Below are positions 50,789 through 59,715 of a stretch of DNA of 64,000 bases, one piece after another. The DNA is from JANYHF01 sp963732765 (GTDB lineage: Bacteria; Pseudomonadota; Alphaproteobacteria; Rhizobiales; Hyphomicrobiaceae), in assembly GCA_963732765.1 (NCBI GenBank), contig CAVTAS010000010.1, forward strand, positions 806,001-870,000, in the 5' to 3' direction. The number at the start of each line of letters is the position of its first letter. The stretch's first letter is position 1. The translations under genes and the position numbers were made by a program. The notes under the pieces were generated by a model that saw only the letters and a program-made list of their open reading frames with translations, did not search any database and had not been told where the DNA came from.

Positions 50789-51913
50789 ATGACACCCCGC
50801 ATCAGCGCTGTCACCATGCCCAAGTGGGGCATGACCATGACCGAAGGCAAGGTGGTGCGCTGGCGGGCAAAGCCCGGCGAGGCGCTGGCGGCGGGAACCG
50901 AGCTGGTCGAGATCGAGACCAGCAAGATCGCCAATGTGCTCGCCTATCCCGGGACGGGCGTGCTGCGGCGTGTCCTGATCGATGAGGGCATCACAGCCCC
51001 CATCGGCGCGATGCTTGCGGTGGTGGCTCTTGGCGAGGTGCCCGACACCGAGATCGACGCTTTCATCGCCGGGCATTCGGTCCGCGCCGAAGACAGTTCA
51101 GCCGACACGCCGGAAACCGGCGGTGCACGCCTGATCCGCGCGGGCGTCCACACGCTCAACGTCCTCTCGATGGGCGCGGGATCGGCGACGCCGGTCCTGT
51201 TCGTGCACGGCTTTGGCGGCGATCTGAACAGCTGGATGTTCAATCAAGCAGTTCTCAGCCAGGACCGCCCAACGCACGCCCTTGATCTGCCGGGGCACGG
51301 CCAATCGTCGCCGACCTATGGCAAGGGATCGGTGCGCGCCTTGTCCGAGGTGGTGATCGCGGCACTGGATGCGCTGAACATACGCCGTGCTCACCTGGTT
51401 GGCCATTCCATGGGCGGCGCCATCGCCTTGTTGCTCGCCGCGACCAAGCCGGAGCAGGTGGCCTCCGTCACGGGTGTTGCCCCGGGTGGCCTCGGACCCG
51501 AGCTGAACCGCAACTTTATCGACGGTTTCATCGCCGCCAACAGCCGCAAGCAGATGCAGGAGGCGCTCGGCCTGTTGTTCGTCCGCCCCGATGCCGTCAG
51601 CCGGCAGATGATCGAGGAGGCGCTGCAGTACAAGCGCCAGGACGGAACCGTCGAGGCTTTGGCAGCCATCGCGGCGGCCAATTTCACCCCCGGCGGGCAG
51701 AAATCGGGGCTGCGGGAGCTGCTTCCCTCCCTCAAAGTGCCGGTCCAGATGGTCTGGGGCCGCAACGACAGGATCATCCCGGTAGCGCAGGCGGAGGGCC
51801 TTGGGCCAAATGTTGCCGTCACGCTGATCGAGGGCGCTGGACACATGCCGCACATGGAAGAGGCCGCCACTGTCAACCGCCTGATCGCGGACTTTATCGC
51901 CCGTCACGACTGA
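50789..51913 (+). CDS. lipoyl-domain alpha/beta hydrolase (acetoin dehydrogenase E2-like, AcoC type)
   Basis: A 374-residue two-domain protein. The first 80 residues are a lipoyl/biotinyl domain (MPKWGMTMTEGKVVRWRAKP, ELVEIETSKIANVLAYPGTG), with the modified lysine in ETSKIAN. From about 115 on comes an alpha/beta hydrolase: VLFVHGFGGDLNSWMF, the nucleophile elbow VGHSMGGAIAL, and the late acid and His in VWGRNDRIIP and EGAGHMPHMEE. This architecture is that of AcoC, the acetyl-transferring E2 of acetoin dehydrogenase, but neither acoA nor acoB is adjacent. It follows bioY closely, so the pair may be linked by their cofactor chemistry. Confidence 0.9.
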   Translation: MTPRISAVTMPKWGMTMTEGKVVRWRAKPGEALAAGTELVEIETSKIANVLAYPGTGVLRRVLIDEGITAPIGAMLAVVALGEVPDTEIDAFIAGHSVRAEDSSADTPETGGARLIRAGVHTLNVLSMGAGSATPVLFVHGFGGDLNSWMFNQAVLSQDRPTHALDLPGHGQSSPTYGKGSVRALSEVVIAALDALNIRRAHLVGHSMGGAIALLLAATKPEQVASVTGVAPGGLGPELNRNFIDGFIAANSRKQMQEALGLLFVRPDAVSRQMIEEALQYKRQDGTVEALAAIAAANFTPGGQKSGLRELLPSLKVPVQMVWGRNDRIIPVAQAEGLGPNVAVTLIEGAGHMPHMEEAATVNRLIADFIARHD

Positions 51914-52074
51914 GTCGGCCTGGCATCCTGTAGCGGCGCGGCCACAGGCAACGATCCTCCCCGGGCACTGCGGCAGGCCGGCATGGAGCCTGTCTAGGCG
52001 TTCGGTGGCATAGCTGTGCCGATTGCGCGTGGGATTCGCGCTGCGGATGTCCGGACAAGGGATCGAGGCTGACG

Positions 52075-54747
52075 ATGGCACAAGATGGCGTGACGATTAA
52101 AGAGGCTGCCGCTGCGCCGGTCGACGAACTGATCCCGACCATCGCGATCTATCTCGCCGTTGGGCTGATCGCCGGATCGATCATCGAGCTGCAGATTTGC
52201 ATCATGCGTCTGTTCTCGATCGGCTCATGGGCGCATTTCGGTTCGTTCGTGGTCAGCCTGGCCATGATGGGCTTTGGGCTGGTCAGCGCCATCATGTGCG
52301 TGGCCAAGGGCTGGTTCGACCGCAACTGGAAGGCCATCGCCACCGGCTCGCTGTTGGCCTTCCCGGTGCTGATGATCGGCTGCAATCTCATTGCGCAACA
52401 ACTGCCGTTCAACGCCATCTTTATTATCTCAGACCCGAACCAGACCTGGCGGCTGGTCGGCAATTTCGTGTTGTACCTGATCCCGTTCCTGGCTGGCGCG
52501 TTGTTCCTCGGCATCGTGTTCCTGAAGGCGCACAACAGCTTTGGCCGCGTCTACTTTGCCGATCTGACGGGATCGGGACTGTGCGGCTTGTTGTTCCTGC
52601 TGGCGCTTTATCTGTACCCACCCGAAGACTTGATTCTGGCGCCGCTGGTGCTGGCCTTCGCGGGTTGCCTGTGCTGGTTCCTGGCCCTGCAGCAGCCGCG
52701 CGCGATTGTCGCCTCGTTTGTGGTCGCGGGACTGGCGATGGCCGCACATCTGTACGTGCCGCCCATGTTGGGCCTTAAGAAGCTCGCCGTCTCCGACTAC
52801 AAGGGCGTGTCCTATGCGCGCAAATTCCCCGACAGCCAGCGCGTGTTCGAACGCACGACGCCATTCGGCTACCTGGAAGTCTACGCCAGCTCCTACCTGC
52901 ACTTTGCGCCGGGCCTCAGCGACAACGCTGGCTTCAACCTGACCAAGCTGCCGCAGAACGCCTACCTCGGCTTGTACATCGACGGCGACGGCCCGATCGG
53001 CATCATCCGCGATCTGCCGCCGGATGAAACGGCATATTACACCTATCTGCCGATGATTTATCCGTATCTCCTGAAAAAGAATCCCGAGACCTTTGTCGTA
53101 CAGTTCGGCGGCGGGCTCTCAACTTCGGTGGCGATCAAGAACTCGGCCAAGGTGACGGTCGCCGAGGGCAACCCGGCGATCTTGGACGCTTTCAGCAACG
53201 ACAAGACGCTGAAGGATTTCACGGGCGACATCCTGCACCACAAGAACCTGAATGTGATCGGCTATGACGGCCGGCTCTATCTGGCGTATACCAGCAACAA
53301 ATACGACGTGATCGACCTGTCGCTGGCCGACAGTGCGGGGCTCTCCAATCCCGGCGGTTTCTCCATCGTGGAAAAATTCAGCTACACGCGCGAGGCCATG
53401 GCCAACTACATGCGCGCCCTGAAGGATGGCGGTATTCTCTCGGTCACGCTGTGGAACAAGGAAGAGCCGCCGAAATCGGTGCTGAAGCTCTACAATACCA
53501 TGGTCCAGGCGGCGCGCGACGTCGATCCGGCCAAACTCGCCGACAGCTTCTTTGCGACATCAACGTATCTTTCCACCTCCACAGTGCTGTTCAAGCGTGG
53601 CGGCTTCACACCCGAAGAGGTCGCGACGCTGCGCAAGCATTCGGTGGCCATGTCGTTCGACGAGTTGTACTCGCCGGGCTACGTTTTCGACGATGCTAAG
53701 ACCAAAGACACCCTAAGCGGCTACCACGAGCAGATTTTTGGCAACGCCCCGGCGAGTGCTCCGGAGGGCACCCCAGCGCCCGATGCCGCCGAGCCCGCGC
53801 CCGACGCGGCTCCCGACGCCATGCCCGCCAAGGAGGCCGACGCCGACGTCGTCCCCGCCACCACCATGGGCCGCATCGCCTGGCATTATCTGATCAACGG
53901 CGGCTACGACGATATCGCCAAGGCCTATGTGTTCGACAGCCAGCCGCTCACCAACAGCCACCCTTATTTTGCCGCCTACGTGAAACCGGCGGACCTGTTG
54001 AAGACCACCGACCGGCTGGATCTGTTCCAGGAGGAATGGGGCTATCTCCTGATCTGGGCCACGCTGGGCGTCGCTATGGCGGCCGCGACCATCCTTGTGC
54101 TCTTCCCACTGATCTTCGGCTGGCGCACCATTTTCTCCGCCGTGCCCGGCAAGTTCATGTCGATCGTCTATTTCGCCTGCCTGGGGCTCGGCTACATCAT
54201 GGTCGAGGTCGGACTGATCGCGAACTTCATCCTCGCGCTCTCTAATGCCACCGTTTCGGCCTCGGTGCTGATCACTGGCATGCTGGTGTTCTCGGGGCTC
54301 GGCAGCTTCGTCTCGGAGCGCTATCTCGACCGCGCCAAGACCGTGATGCCGTGGGTGTTTGCAGCCATCGGCGCGCTGCTGATCGGCTATGGCTTCCTGT
54401 TGGACAGCGTGCTCGATGCGATCGGCACGCTGCCCTACGGCCTGCGCCTTGCCTGCTGTTTCGCGCTCATCTTCCCACCCGCCTTCCTGATGGGCTTTCC
54501 GATGGCGACGGCCATGACCAACCTCGCCCGCCTGGGCAAGGACCATATGTTCCTGTGGGCCTGGGGCATCAACGGTTGCTTCTCGGTGGTGGGCGCGGCG
54601 CTGGTGCCGATCGTTTCGACATTATTTGGTCTAACCGCGGTCCTAGTGGTCGCGGGTTGCGCCTATCTTCTGGCGATACCGGCGCTGTTTGCGGTGCTTC
54701 TCCCCATGAAGGGGACCAAGACTGCGGGGACAATCGGAGCGGTTTAG
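52075..54747 (+). CDS. large polytopic membrane protein with a spermidine-synthase-like domain
   Basis: An 890-residue protein from the ATG at 52075. Both ends are membrane domains (about six helices in residues 20-235, and about eight in 660-880). The central soluble part has a class I methyltransferase-like fold of the spermidine synthase type: VVQFGGGLSTSVAIKNSAKV with the glycine-rich loop, TVAEGNPAILDAF, then KYDVIDLSLADSAGL and ALKDGGILSVTLWNKEEPPK. A flexible Ala/Pro-rich linker (ASAPEGTPAPDAAEPAPDAA) comes at about residues 560-590. Related 'MFS-spermidine synthase' fusions exist in bacteria, mostly uncharacterised. It is followed by a secreted hydrolase whose GTG abuts the stop. Confidence 0.83.
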   Translation: MAQDGVTIKEAAAAPVDELIPTIAIYLAVGLIAGSIIELQICIMRLFSIGSWAHFGSFVVSLAMMGFGLVSAIMCVAKGWFDRNWKAIATGSLLAFPVLMIGCNLIAQQLPFNAIFIISDPNQTWRLVGNFVLYLIPFLAGALFLGIVFLKAHNSFGRVYFADLTGSGLCGLLFLLALYLYPPEDLILAPLVLAFAGCLCWFLALQQPRAIVASFVVAGLAMAAHLYVPPMLGLKKLAVSDYKGVSYARKFPDSQRVFERTTPFGYLEVYASSYLHFAPGLSDNAGFNLTKLPQNAYLGLYIDGDGPIGIIRDLPPDETAYYTYLPMIYPYLLKKNPETFVVQFGGGLSTSVAIKNSAKVTVAEGNPAILDAFSNDKTLKDFTGDILHHKNLNVIGYDGRLYLAYTSNKYDVIDLSLADSAGLSNPGGFSIVEKFSYTREAMANYMRALKDGGILSVTLWNKEEPPKSVLKLYNTMVQAARDVDPAKLADSFFATSTYLSTSTVLFKRGGFTPEEVATLRKHSVAMSFDELYSPGYVFDDAKTKDTLSGYHEQIFGNAPASAPEGTPAPDAAEPAPDAAPDAMPAKEADADVVPATTMGRIAWHYLINGGYDDIAKAYVFDSQPLTNSHPYFAAYVKPADLLKTTDRLDLFQEEWGYLLIWATLGVAMAAATILVLFPLIFGWRTIFSAVPGKFMSIVYFACLGLGYIMVEVGLIANFILALSNATVSASVLITGMLVFSGLGSFVSERYLDRAKTVMPWVFAAIGALLIGYGFLLDSVLDAIGTLPYGLRLACCFALIFPPAFLMGFPMATAMTNLARLGKDHMFLWAWGINGCFSVVGAALVPIVSTLFGLTAVLVVAGCAYLLAIPALFAVLLPMKGTKTAGTIGAV

Positions 54748-55932
54748 GTGATTGGACGCTTCTGGATCGGAGTGCTGGCAGCCGTTGCGTGCTGCGCATT
54801 GACGCCGGCGGAGGCCAATGCCAAGGCCAAGGCCAAGTCGGTGGGCATTCCGTTGCAGAAGATCCCCAAGCCGCGCGCCGCAGCGCCCCGTGTCAAGGGC
54901 GTGCCCGAACCGAAGGAAGTCCACGCCAAACTGCGCCCGCTTGCCGCCGCCGTCACCGCGCTGGTACCCTTCGACATTTCGCCCTTCCCGTTCGACGGCG
55001 TGAAACCCAACGAGGGCCCGTTCCTCAATGTCGTGGATGGCGCGCGGCGCGGCCATACCAGCCGGGTCGGCACCTATTGGGAAGACAAGACCTACAGCGA
55101 CCGCCGCGTGCTGTTGTCGTTGCCCAAGGGTTTCGATATCCGGAAACCGGCCGCCATAGTGGTGTTCTTCCACGGCAACGGCGCAACCCTCGAGCGCGAT
55201 GTGGCTGCGCGCCAGAAGGTGCCGCAACAGCTGGCCGCCTCGGGCATCAACGCCGTGCTGGTTGCCCCGCAGTTTGCTGTCGACGCCATGGATTCCAGCG
55301 CCGGATCGTTCTGGCAACCGGGCACCTTCCGCCAGTTCCTGGACGAATCCGTCACGCGACTGACCGATCTTTACGGCGACGAGCGCACGCGAAAAGCCTT
55401 CGCCAAGATGCCGGTCATTCTGGTCGCCTACAGCGGCGGCTACATGCCCGCGGCCTATTCGCTCAGCATTGGCGCTGCGGGCGACCGCATCAAAGGCGTG
55501 CTGCTGCTGGATGCCATCTATGGCGAGCCGACCAGGTTCGCCAACTGGGTCGCCAGTCCTGCGGGGCGCAACAGCTTCTTTGTCAGCACCTACTCCGGCT
55601 CGACGCTTGGCGGCAATCGCAACGTGCAACGCCAGCTTGCGGCAAAGCAGATTGTCCTGACACGCGCATTGCCCAACAAACTTGGCAAGGGCGTCGCTGC
55701 CTTCGTTCCCGCGCTACCCGGCGCTGCCCATGGCGAGATGGTCACGCGTGCCTTTGCCGACAATCCGATCAAGGAAGTGTTGCTTAGGCTGCCCGAATTC
55801 GCGCGCAAACCTGGGGCAGTAAAGTCGGCCTACAAGCCGCCGCCGCTGAAGGTGCAGCAGCAGCTCCAAGCACTGGAAGACGCCATTCCCGAGCCGGTTG
55901 AGGTGACGCCAGATACCCTGCAACCACAGTAG
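54748..55932 (+). CDS. secreted alpha/beta hydrolase-like protein
   Basis: A 394-residue exported protein from the GTG at 54748, which lies directly after the stop of the membrane spermidine-synthase-like gene. It has a signal peptide (WIGVLAAVACCALTPAEANA), a Lys/Pro-rich segment, then a hydrolase-like domain: AIVVFFHGNGATLERDVAA for an oxyanion loop, LVAYSGGYMPAAYSLS as a nucleophile elbow (Ser in YSGG), and a late HGEMVTRAFADNP as a possible catalytic His. The C-terminal 50 residues are an extended Pro/Glu tail. I know of no defined substrate. Operon position suggests joint action with the neighbouring membrane protein. Confidence 0.82.
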   Translation: MIGRFWIGVLAAVACCALTPAEANAKAKAKSVGIPLQKIPKPRAAAPRVKGVPEPKEVHAKLRPLAAAVTALVPFDISPFPFDGVKPNEGPFLNVVDGARRGHTSRVGTYWEDKTYSDRRVLLSLPKGFDIRKPAAIVVFFHGNGATLERDVAARQKVPQQLAASGINAVLVAPQFAVDAMDSSAGSFWQPGTFRQFLDESVTRLTDLYGDERTRKAFAKMPVILVAYSGGYMPAAYSLSIGAAGDRIKGVLLLDAIYGEPTRFANWVASPAGRNSFFVSTYSGSTLGGNRNVQRQLAAKQIVLTRALPNKLGKGVAAFVPALPGAAHGEMVTRAFADNPIKEVLLRLPEFARKPGAVKSAYKPPPLKVQQQLQALEDAIPEPVEVTPDTLQPQ

Positions 55933-56054
55933 CGGCGAAATGACGGATCGCGGCGCGCTGTCGCGGGTTAACTTTGCTCCGTCCAGGTTACACACAGGGC
56001 TGAAAATCGGGTAGATTCGGTCGTCGAGCCGCTACCCAAAAGCAGGAGGAACTG

Positions 56055-56924
56055 GTGCAAAGACGCGATGTTCTGAAACTCGGCGCCGGTTTGGCTGCCG
56101 CTGCGGCGCTGCCGTCGGCTGCCTTCGCCGATGTCACCAAGCCCTACGATTGGGCGGCCTCGCCGCCGACCGACAGTGTCGACAACTTCGTCAAGTGGAT
56201 GGTCGCCAACCGCAACGAGGATGCCAAGTTCCTGCGCAAGCGCTGGGAGCGCTTCTCGATCATGCGCGGCAACCAGTATTTCGGCGACAAAAAGGACATG
56301 CGCGGATTCCTGATGACGCCGCGCGAGGAATTCACACTCAAGCGCAACCAGAATCGCGCCTATGAATATCACTTCCTCGACATCGACTTTGGCGTGACCA
56401 TCTCCGGCCCCGATACCGTCGGCAAGATGACGTCGGCGCTGGATATCAAACAAGGCGAAAAGGTGCTCGAGATCGGCACCGGCTCCGGTTACCAGTCGGC
56501 CTATCTCGCCAATATGACCGACAAGGTCTGGTCGATCGAGATCATCAAGCCCTTGGCCGAGCGCACTCGCGGCATCTACGACGATCTGATTAAGCGCGGC
56601 TACGTGGAATACAAGGCCATCACCAGCAAGCACGCCGATGGGTACTACGGTTGGGAAGAGGCCGGCCCGTTCAATAAGATCGTGGTCACCTGCGGCATCG
56701 ATCACATCCCGCCACCGTTGCTGAAGCAGCTGTCCCCGGGCGGCGTCATGGTCATCCCGGTCGGCCCGCCCGGCGCCCACCACGTGCTGAAAGTGATCAA
56801 GGATGTCGGCGCCGACGGTGCGATCAGCGTACGCCGCACCGATATCTACAAGGGAAAAATTGTGCCCTTCGTGCCATTCACCAAACTGGTCGGCGACAGC
56901 GTCAAAGGCAACTATAGCCAGTAG
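56055..56924 (+). CDS. protein-L-isoaspartate O-methyltransferase-like protein with Tat-type signal
   Basis: A 289-residue protein from the GTG at 56055, with AGGAGGA six bases upstream. The N-terminus QRRDVLKLGAGLAAAAALPS ends in ALPSAAFA and looks like a twin-arginine export signal (RRDVLK). The C-terminal domain is an isoaspartyl methyltransferase-like fold: KVLEIGTGSGYQSAYLANMT (SAM loop), VWSIEIIKPLAERTRGIY and GWEEAGPFNKIVVTCGIDHI with IPPPLLKQLSPGGVMVIPVG. Canonical enzymes repair proteins in the cytoplasm; an exported form would need SAM outside, so the role is open. Ordinary PCMTs are near 210 residues, and the extra 80 come at the N-terminus. Confidence 0.83.
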   Translation: MQRRDVLKLGAGLAAAAALPSAAFADVTKPYDWAASPPTDSVDNFVKWMVANRNEDAKFLRKRWERFSIMRGNQYFGDKKDMRGFLMTPREEFTLKRNQNRAYEYHFLDIDFGVTISGPDTVGKMTSALDIKQGEKVLEIGTGSGYQSAYLANMTDKVWSIEIIKPLAERTRGIYDDLIKRGYVEYKAITSKHADGYYGWEEAGPFNKIVVTCGIDHIPPPLLKQLSPGGVMVIPVGPPGAHHVLKVIKDVGADGAISVRRTDIYKGKIVPFVPFTKLVGDSVKGNYSQ

Positions 56925-56951
56925 TTCAGATGCGATACCCAAGAATTGTTT

Positions 56952-56983
56952 GAGGGCGCCCGCTGTGGCGCCCTCTGCATTTT
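56952..56983 (+). terminator. rho-independent terminator after the isoaspartyl methyltransferase-like gene
   Basis: A perfect 9-bp stem GAGGGCGCC / GGCGCCCTC with a CGCTGT loop, followed by TGCATTTT, 28 bp past the stop codon. Confidence 0.8.
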
Positions 56984-57075
56984 GGACCATGGCCACCGGA
57001 TGCAGACAATCTGGCGCTGCCGACAGCTTCGCATACGCTTCAAAGTTCTATGGCTGTTTCCCGAAAGGCTTCACC

Positions 57076-57987
57076 GTGACATCCCCCGCCGCAACTGCGC
57101 CGACCGCCCAAGCGGAGACCACGGGACTCATCCTCGGCTTCCTCGGCGTTTGTGTGTTCGGCCTTACGCTGCCGCTGACGCGCATCGCCGTCCACGACAT
57201 GGACCCGCTGTTTATCAGCCTTGGGCGGGCGCTGCTGGCGGGGCTGACCTCGATCCTGATCCTGGCGATCAGCCGCTCGCCGTGGCCATCCGGCAAGCAG
57301 TTTGGCCAGCTCGGCATCGTCGCAGCCGGCGTGGTTTTCGGTTTTCCGGTGCTGTCGACGCTCGCCATGCAAACGGCCCCGGCCGGGCACGGCGCCATTG
57401 TTTTGGCGCTGTTGCCACTGGCCACCGCGATCGCCAGCGTGGTGTTTGCGGGCGAGCGGCCATCCATCGGCTTCTGGCTGTTCGGTCTGCTCGGAAGCGC
57501 GGCTGTGCTGGCCTTCGCGACCGTCGAGGGCGCGTTTGCCGATGCAGGCCTCGGAGCGGCCGACCTCTTTCTGGTTGCCGCCGTCGTCTCGGCCTCGATC
57601 GGCTATGCCCAGGGCGGAGCGCTGTCGCGTTCGCTCGGCGGCTGGCAGGTCATTTGTTGGGCGCTGGCCATTTCGCTACCGTTGGTCGCGATGGCACTGT
57701 TGATCGCCCGGCCTCCGATTAATCTGGCGGCCAGCTGGCCATCGTGGGCGTCGTTCGTCTACGTGACCTTCGGCAGCCAGTTGCTCGGTTTCTTTCTGTG
57801 GAACCGGGGGCTGGCCATGGGCGGCGTTGCCAAGGTTGGTCAGACCCAGCTGCTGCAGTGTTTTATTTCACTGGCCGGCGCGGCCGTCTTCACCGGCGAG
57901 ACGATCAGCTGGCACGATATCGGTTTTGCCGTGCTGGTGGTGGCGATTGTCGCCATCGGCCGGCGCATGCCGGTGCGGCACAGTTAG
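57076..57987 (+). CDS. EamA-family (DMT) membrane transporter
   Basis: A 303-residue protein with ten predicted helices, arranged as two EamA repeats; examples are TGLILGFLGVCVFGLTLPLT and LGIVAAGVVFGFPVLSTLAM in the first half, and a late HDIGFAVLVVAIVAIGRRMP. The GTG at 57076 (MTSPAATAPTAQAETTG) is chosen because the frame upstream reads over the terminator. Family members export amino acids, nucleobases or other metabolites; the substrate is unknown. It lies downstream of the methyltransferase gene and of a terminator, so it is a separate unit. Confidence 0.9.
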   Translation: MTSPAATAPTAQAETTGLILGFLGVCVFGLTLPLTRIAVHDMDPLFISLGRALLAGLTSILILAISRSPWPSGKQFGQLGIVAAGVVFGFPVLSTLAMQTAPAGHGAIVLALLPLATAIASVVFAGERPSIGFWLFGLLGSAAVLAFATVEGAFADAGLGAADLFLVAAVVSASIGYAQGGALSRSLGGWQVICWALAISLPLVAMALLIARPPINLAASWPSWASFVYVTFGSQLLGFFLWNRGLAMGGVAKVGQTQLLQCFISLAGAAVFTGETISWHDIGFAVLVVAIVAIGRRMPVRHS

Positions 57988-58073
57988 CCGCGTCTTGAGC
58001 ACTCCCGCCCCAGGGGTTGCCACAATCGGCGGGCAGGAACGATCCAACGGCACACAACGAGAGGTATCGATCC

Positions 58074-58493
58074 ATGCGCAACGCGCTCGCTACGACCCTT
58101 CTGGCGGCAGGTCTGATCGCAGCCGCCGTACCCAGTTTCGCGGCCGACATCGCCGGCAATTGGAAGGATCCCGACAACGGCGCCGTCCTCAGCTTCTTCG
58201 ACTGCGGGGGCGATCTCTGCGCCAAGATCCTCACGGCCTCCCAGCCCGGCCTGAAGGACGACAAGAACCCCGACGAGGCCAAGCGCAGCCAGCCGCTCGA
58301 TGGCTTGGCGATCCTCGACCACGCCAAGAAATCCGATGATGGCACCTGGAAGGGCAATCTCTACAACGCCACCGACGGCAAGACCTACTCGGGATATGTC
58401 TCCCTGCCCGCGCCCGACAAGCTACAGCTCAAGGGCTGCGCGCTGGTTGTCTTCTGCAAGGCTGTTGTGTTCGACAAGGTGGCGGCGAATTAG
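58074..58493 (+). CDS. DUF2147 family exported protein
   Basis: A 139-residue secreted protein. The ATG at 58074 gives a signal peptide RNALATTLLAAGLIAAAVPS ending in FA-AD. The mature form begins IAGNWKDPDNGAVLSFFDCG, the standard DUF2147 opening (W-x-DP, then a Cys), and continues LKDDKNPDEAKRSQPLDGLA, KGNLYNATDGKTYSGYVSLP and KLQLKGCALVVFCKAVVF. It resembles a small beta-barrel protein of unknown job. It stands alone between the EamA gene and a convergent gene for another secreted hypothetical. Confidence 0.92.
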   Translation: MRNALATTLLAAGLIAAAVPSFAADIAGNWKDPDNGAVLSFFDCGGDLCAKILTASQPGLKDDKNPDEAKRSQPLDGLAILDHAKKSDDGTWKGNLYNATDGKTYSGYVSLPAPDKLQLKGCALVVFCKAVVFDKVAAN

Positions 58494-58652
58494 TACCCAG
58501 AATCGCAAGTTCTTGACACGAGCAACTGCGATTGGGTAGGGGCGGCTTGCGGCCGCCGTTACGTTCCGAGACTGCGTTAGGTCTCGTTTGCTTCGCGGTT
58601 CAATCGTCGCTCAGGCACATACGACGCCGGGTAATAGCGGGCACTCAACGGC

Positions 58653-59177
58653 TCAGTTTGGCAGTTCCAGCCTGAGCCGCATGCCCGCAGGATCGCCGGT
58701 GAGATCGATGCCCTTGTGGCCAACCGATCCGTGCAAGTCTACTTCGGTGCTGAAGGGCGTAACCACGGCTGCGGCGACCGACCCTTCCGGAGTGCAGCCG
58801 ACCAGCGCCATGAGCCAATAGTCGGGATGCATGACGTAGACCACGGGGCGCACCTCCAGCGTCATGCCGGCGTAGGGCGCATCCCCCGTGACCTTGAGCA
58901 CGACGTCTCCTTTGCGCCGAACGAGTTCGGCTGTCTTCAGGCTCACCGGGGCACAGGTCTTTTGTGCAACGCCATCCCCGACAGGGCCCGGTCCAAGATT
59001 GGGAGGCGCGGGAACGGTCACAGCATCTCCTGGCACGGCAGCCACTCCGGCCGCAAGACCACGACTACTTTCTTTAAACCATGGCGCATACCCCATGGCC
59101 ATCATGGTCAGCGCCAGAACCGCTGTCAAATAGCGGGTGCGTCGGGATTTCAAGGCAGGCAAACGGGTTCGCCTCAC
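58653..59177 (-). CDS. exported hypothetical protein
   Basis: A 174-residue protein from the GTG at 59177. After a basic start, one membrane segment or signal (YLTAVLALTMMAMGYAPWF) is followed by a Pro-rich region and a beta-rich mature domain (ELVRRKGDVVLKVTGDAPYA, VRPVVYVMHPDYWLMALVGC) with two cysteines (CAPVSLKT and GCTPEG) that may pair. I do not recognise a family. It overlaps a 27-residue membrane peptide gene upstream (GTGTGA), so the pair is translationally coupled. Coding style matches its neighbours. Confidence 0.65.
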   Translation of the reverse strand: MRRTRLPALKSRRTRYLTAVLALTMMAMGYAPWFKESSRGLAAGVAAVPGDAVTVPAPPNLGPGPVGDGVAQKTCAPVSLKTAELVRRKGDVVLKVTGDAPYAGMTLEVRPVVYVMHPDYWLMALVGCTPEGSVAAAVVTPFSTEVDLHGSVGHKGIDLTGDPAGMRLRLELPN

Positions 59178-59257
59178 ACGACGCCGAATACGATTGCTGC
59201 GACCAAGCCCAGCGCAAGCAGTGCGCCCAAACGGTTCAGTTGCATGCCGAGCGCCAT
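59174..59257 (-). CDS. 27-residue membrane peptide
   Basis: The ATG at 59255-59257 follows GGAGG with a 5-base spacer, and reads MALGMQLNRLGALLALGLVA then AIVFGVV before a TGA. It is almost entirely one hydrophobic helix. The stop overlaps the GTG of the next gene, so it could be a leader or anchor peptide for that gene. The strong ribosome site and coupling argue for translation; function unknown. Confidence 0.35.
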   Translation of the reverse strand: MALGMQLNRLGALLALGLVAAIVFGVV

Positions 59258-59715
59258 AACAGCCTCCACTCCATCGACTTTCGGGGACCGGAGGTTACAC
59301 GAGCACGGCTTCGATAGCCGCGACCATCGGTCCACGGGCTAAGCTTTAACAAAAAAACAGCTTTCGCAATGCTTTTCGATGCTGCGCCGCAGCACGACGG
59401 GATGATCCCGGAGCATAGTCTGGGTGGTTTCACCCACCAAACAATGCGGGCGCCAGAAGCGGTCGCCTAAGCGAACGGCTTCTGACGCCACGACAATTTA
59501 CGCGGGCACTACGCATACTCAATGCACCCTTTGCGCAGTTTCACAGTAGCAGGTCCGGCATGCCTGCGGTGGGTCGGAAAAAAGCCTGTGGATAAACGGC
59601 TTGACGGCGGTGTTGCGACGGTCCGAAGGGGGCCGGGCCAACACGCCCCTTGAAATCCTTAGGACCCCTCCCACTTCATGAACTGTCGTTAACAATCAGA
59701 AAGGGGACCCACCCT
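59258..59715. other. 458-bp intergenic stretch with hairpins
   Basis: No gene is supported here. A 12-bp stem, GGCGCCAGAAGC with GCTTCTGACGCC, lies at 59449-59489 with a 17-base loop and one mismatch; a smaller GGTGG..CCACC hairpin is at 59422-59438. The region should hold promoters for both the small peptide operon and the DUF2852 gene, but no clear boxes are visible. Confidence 0.5.
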
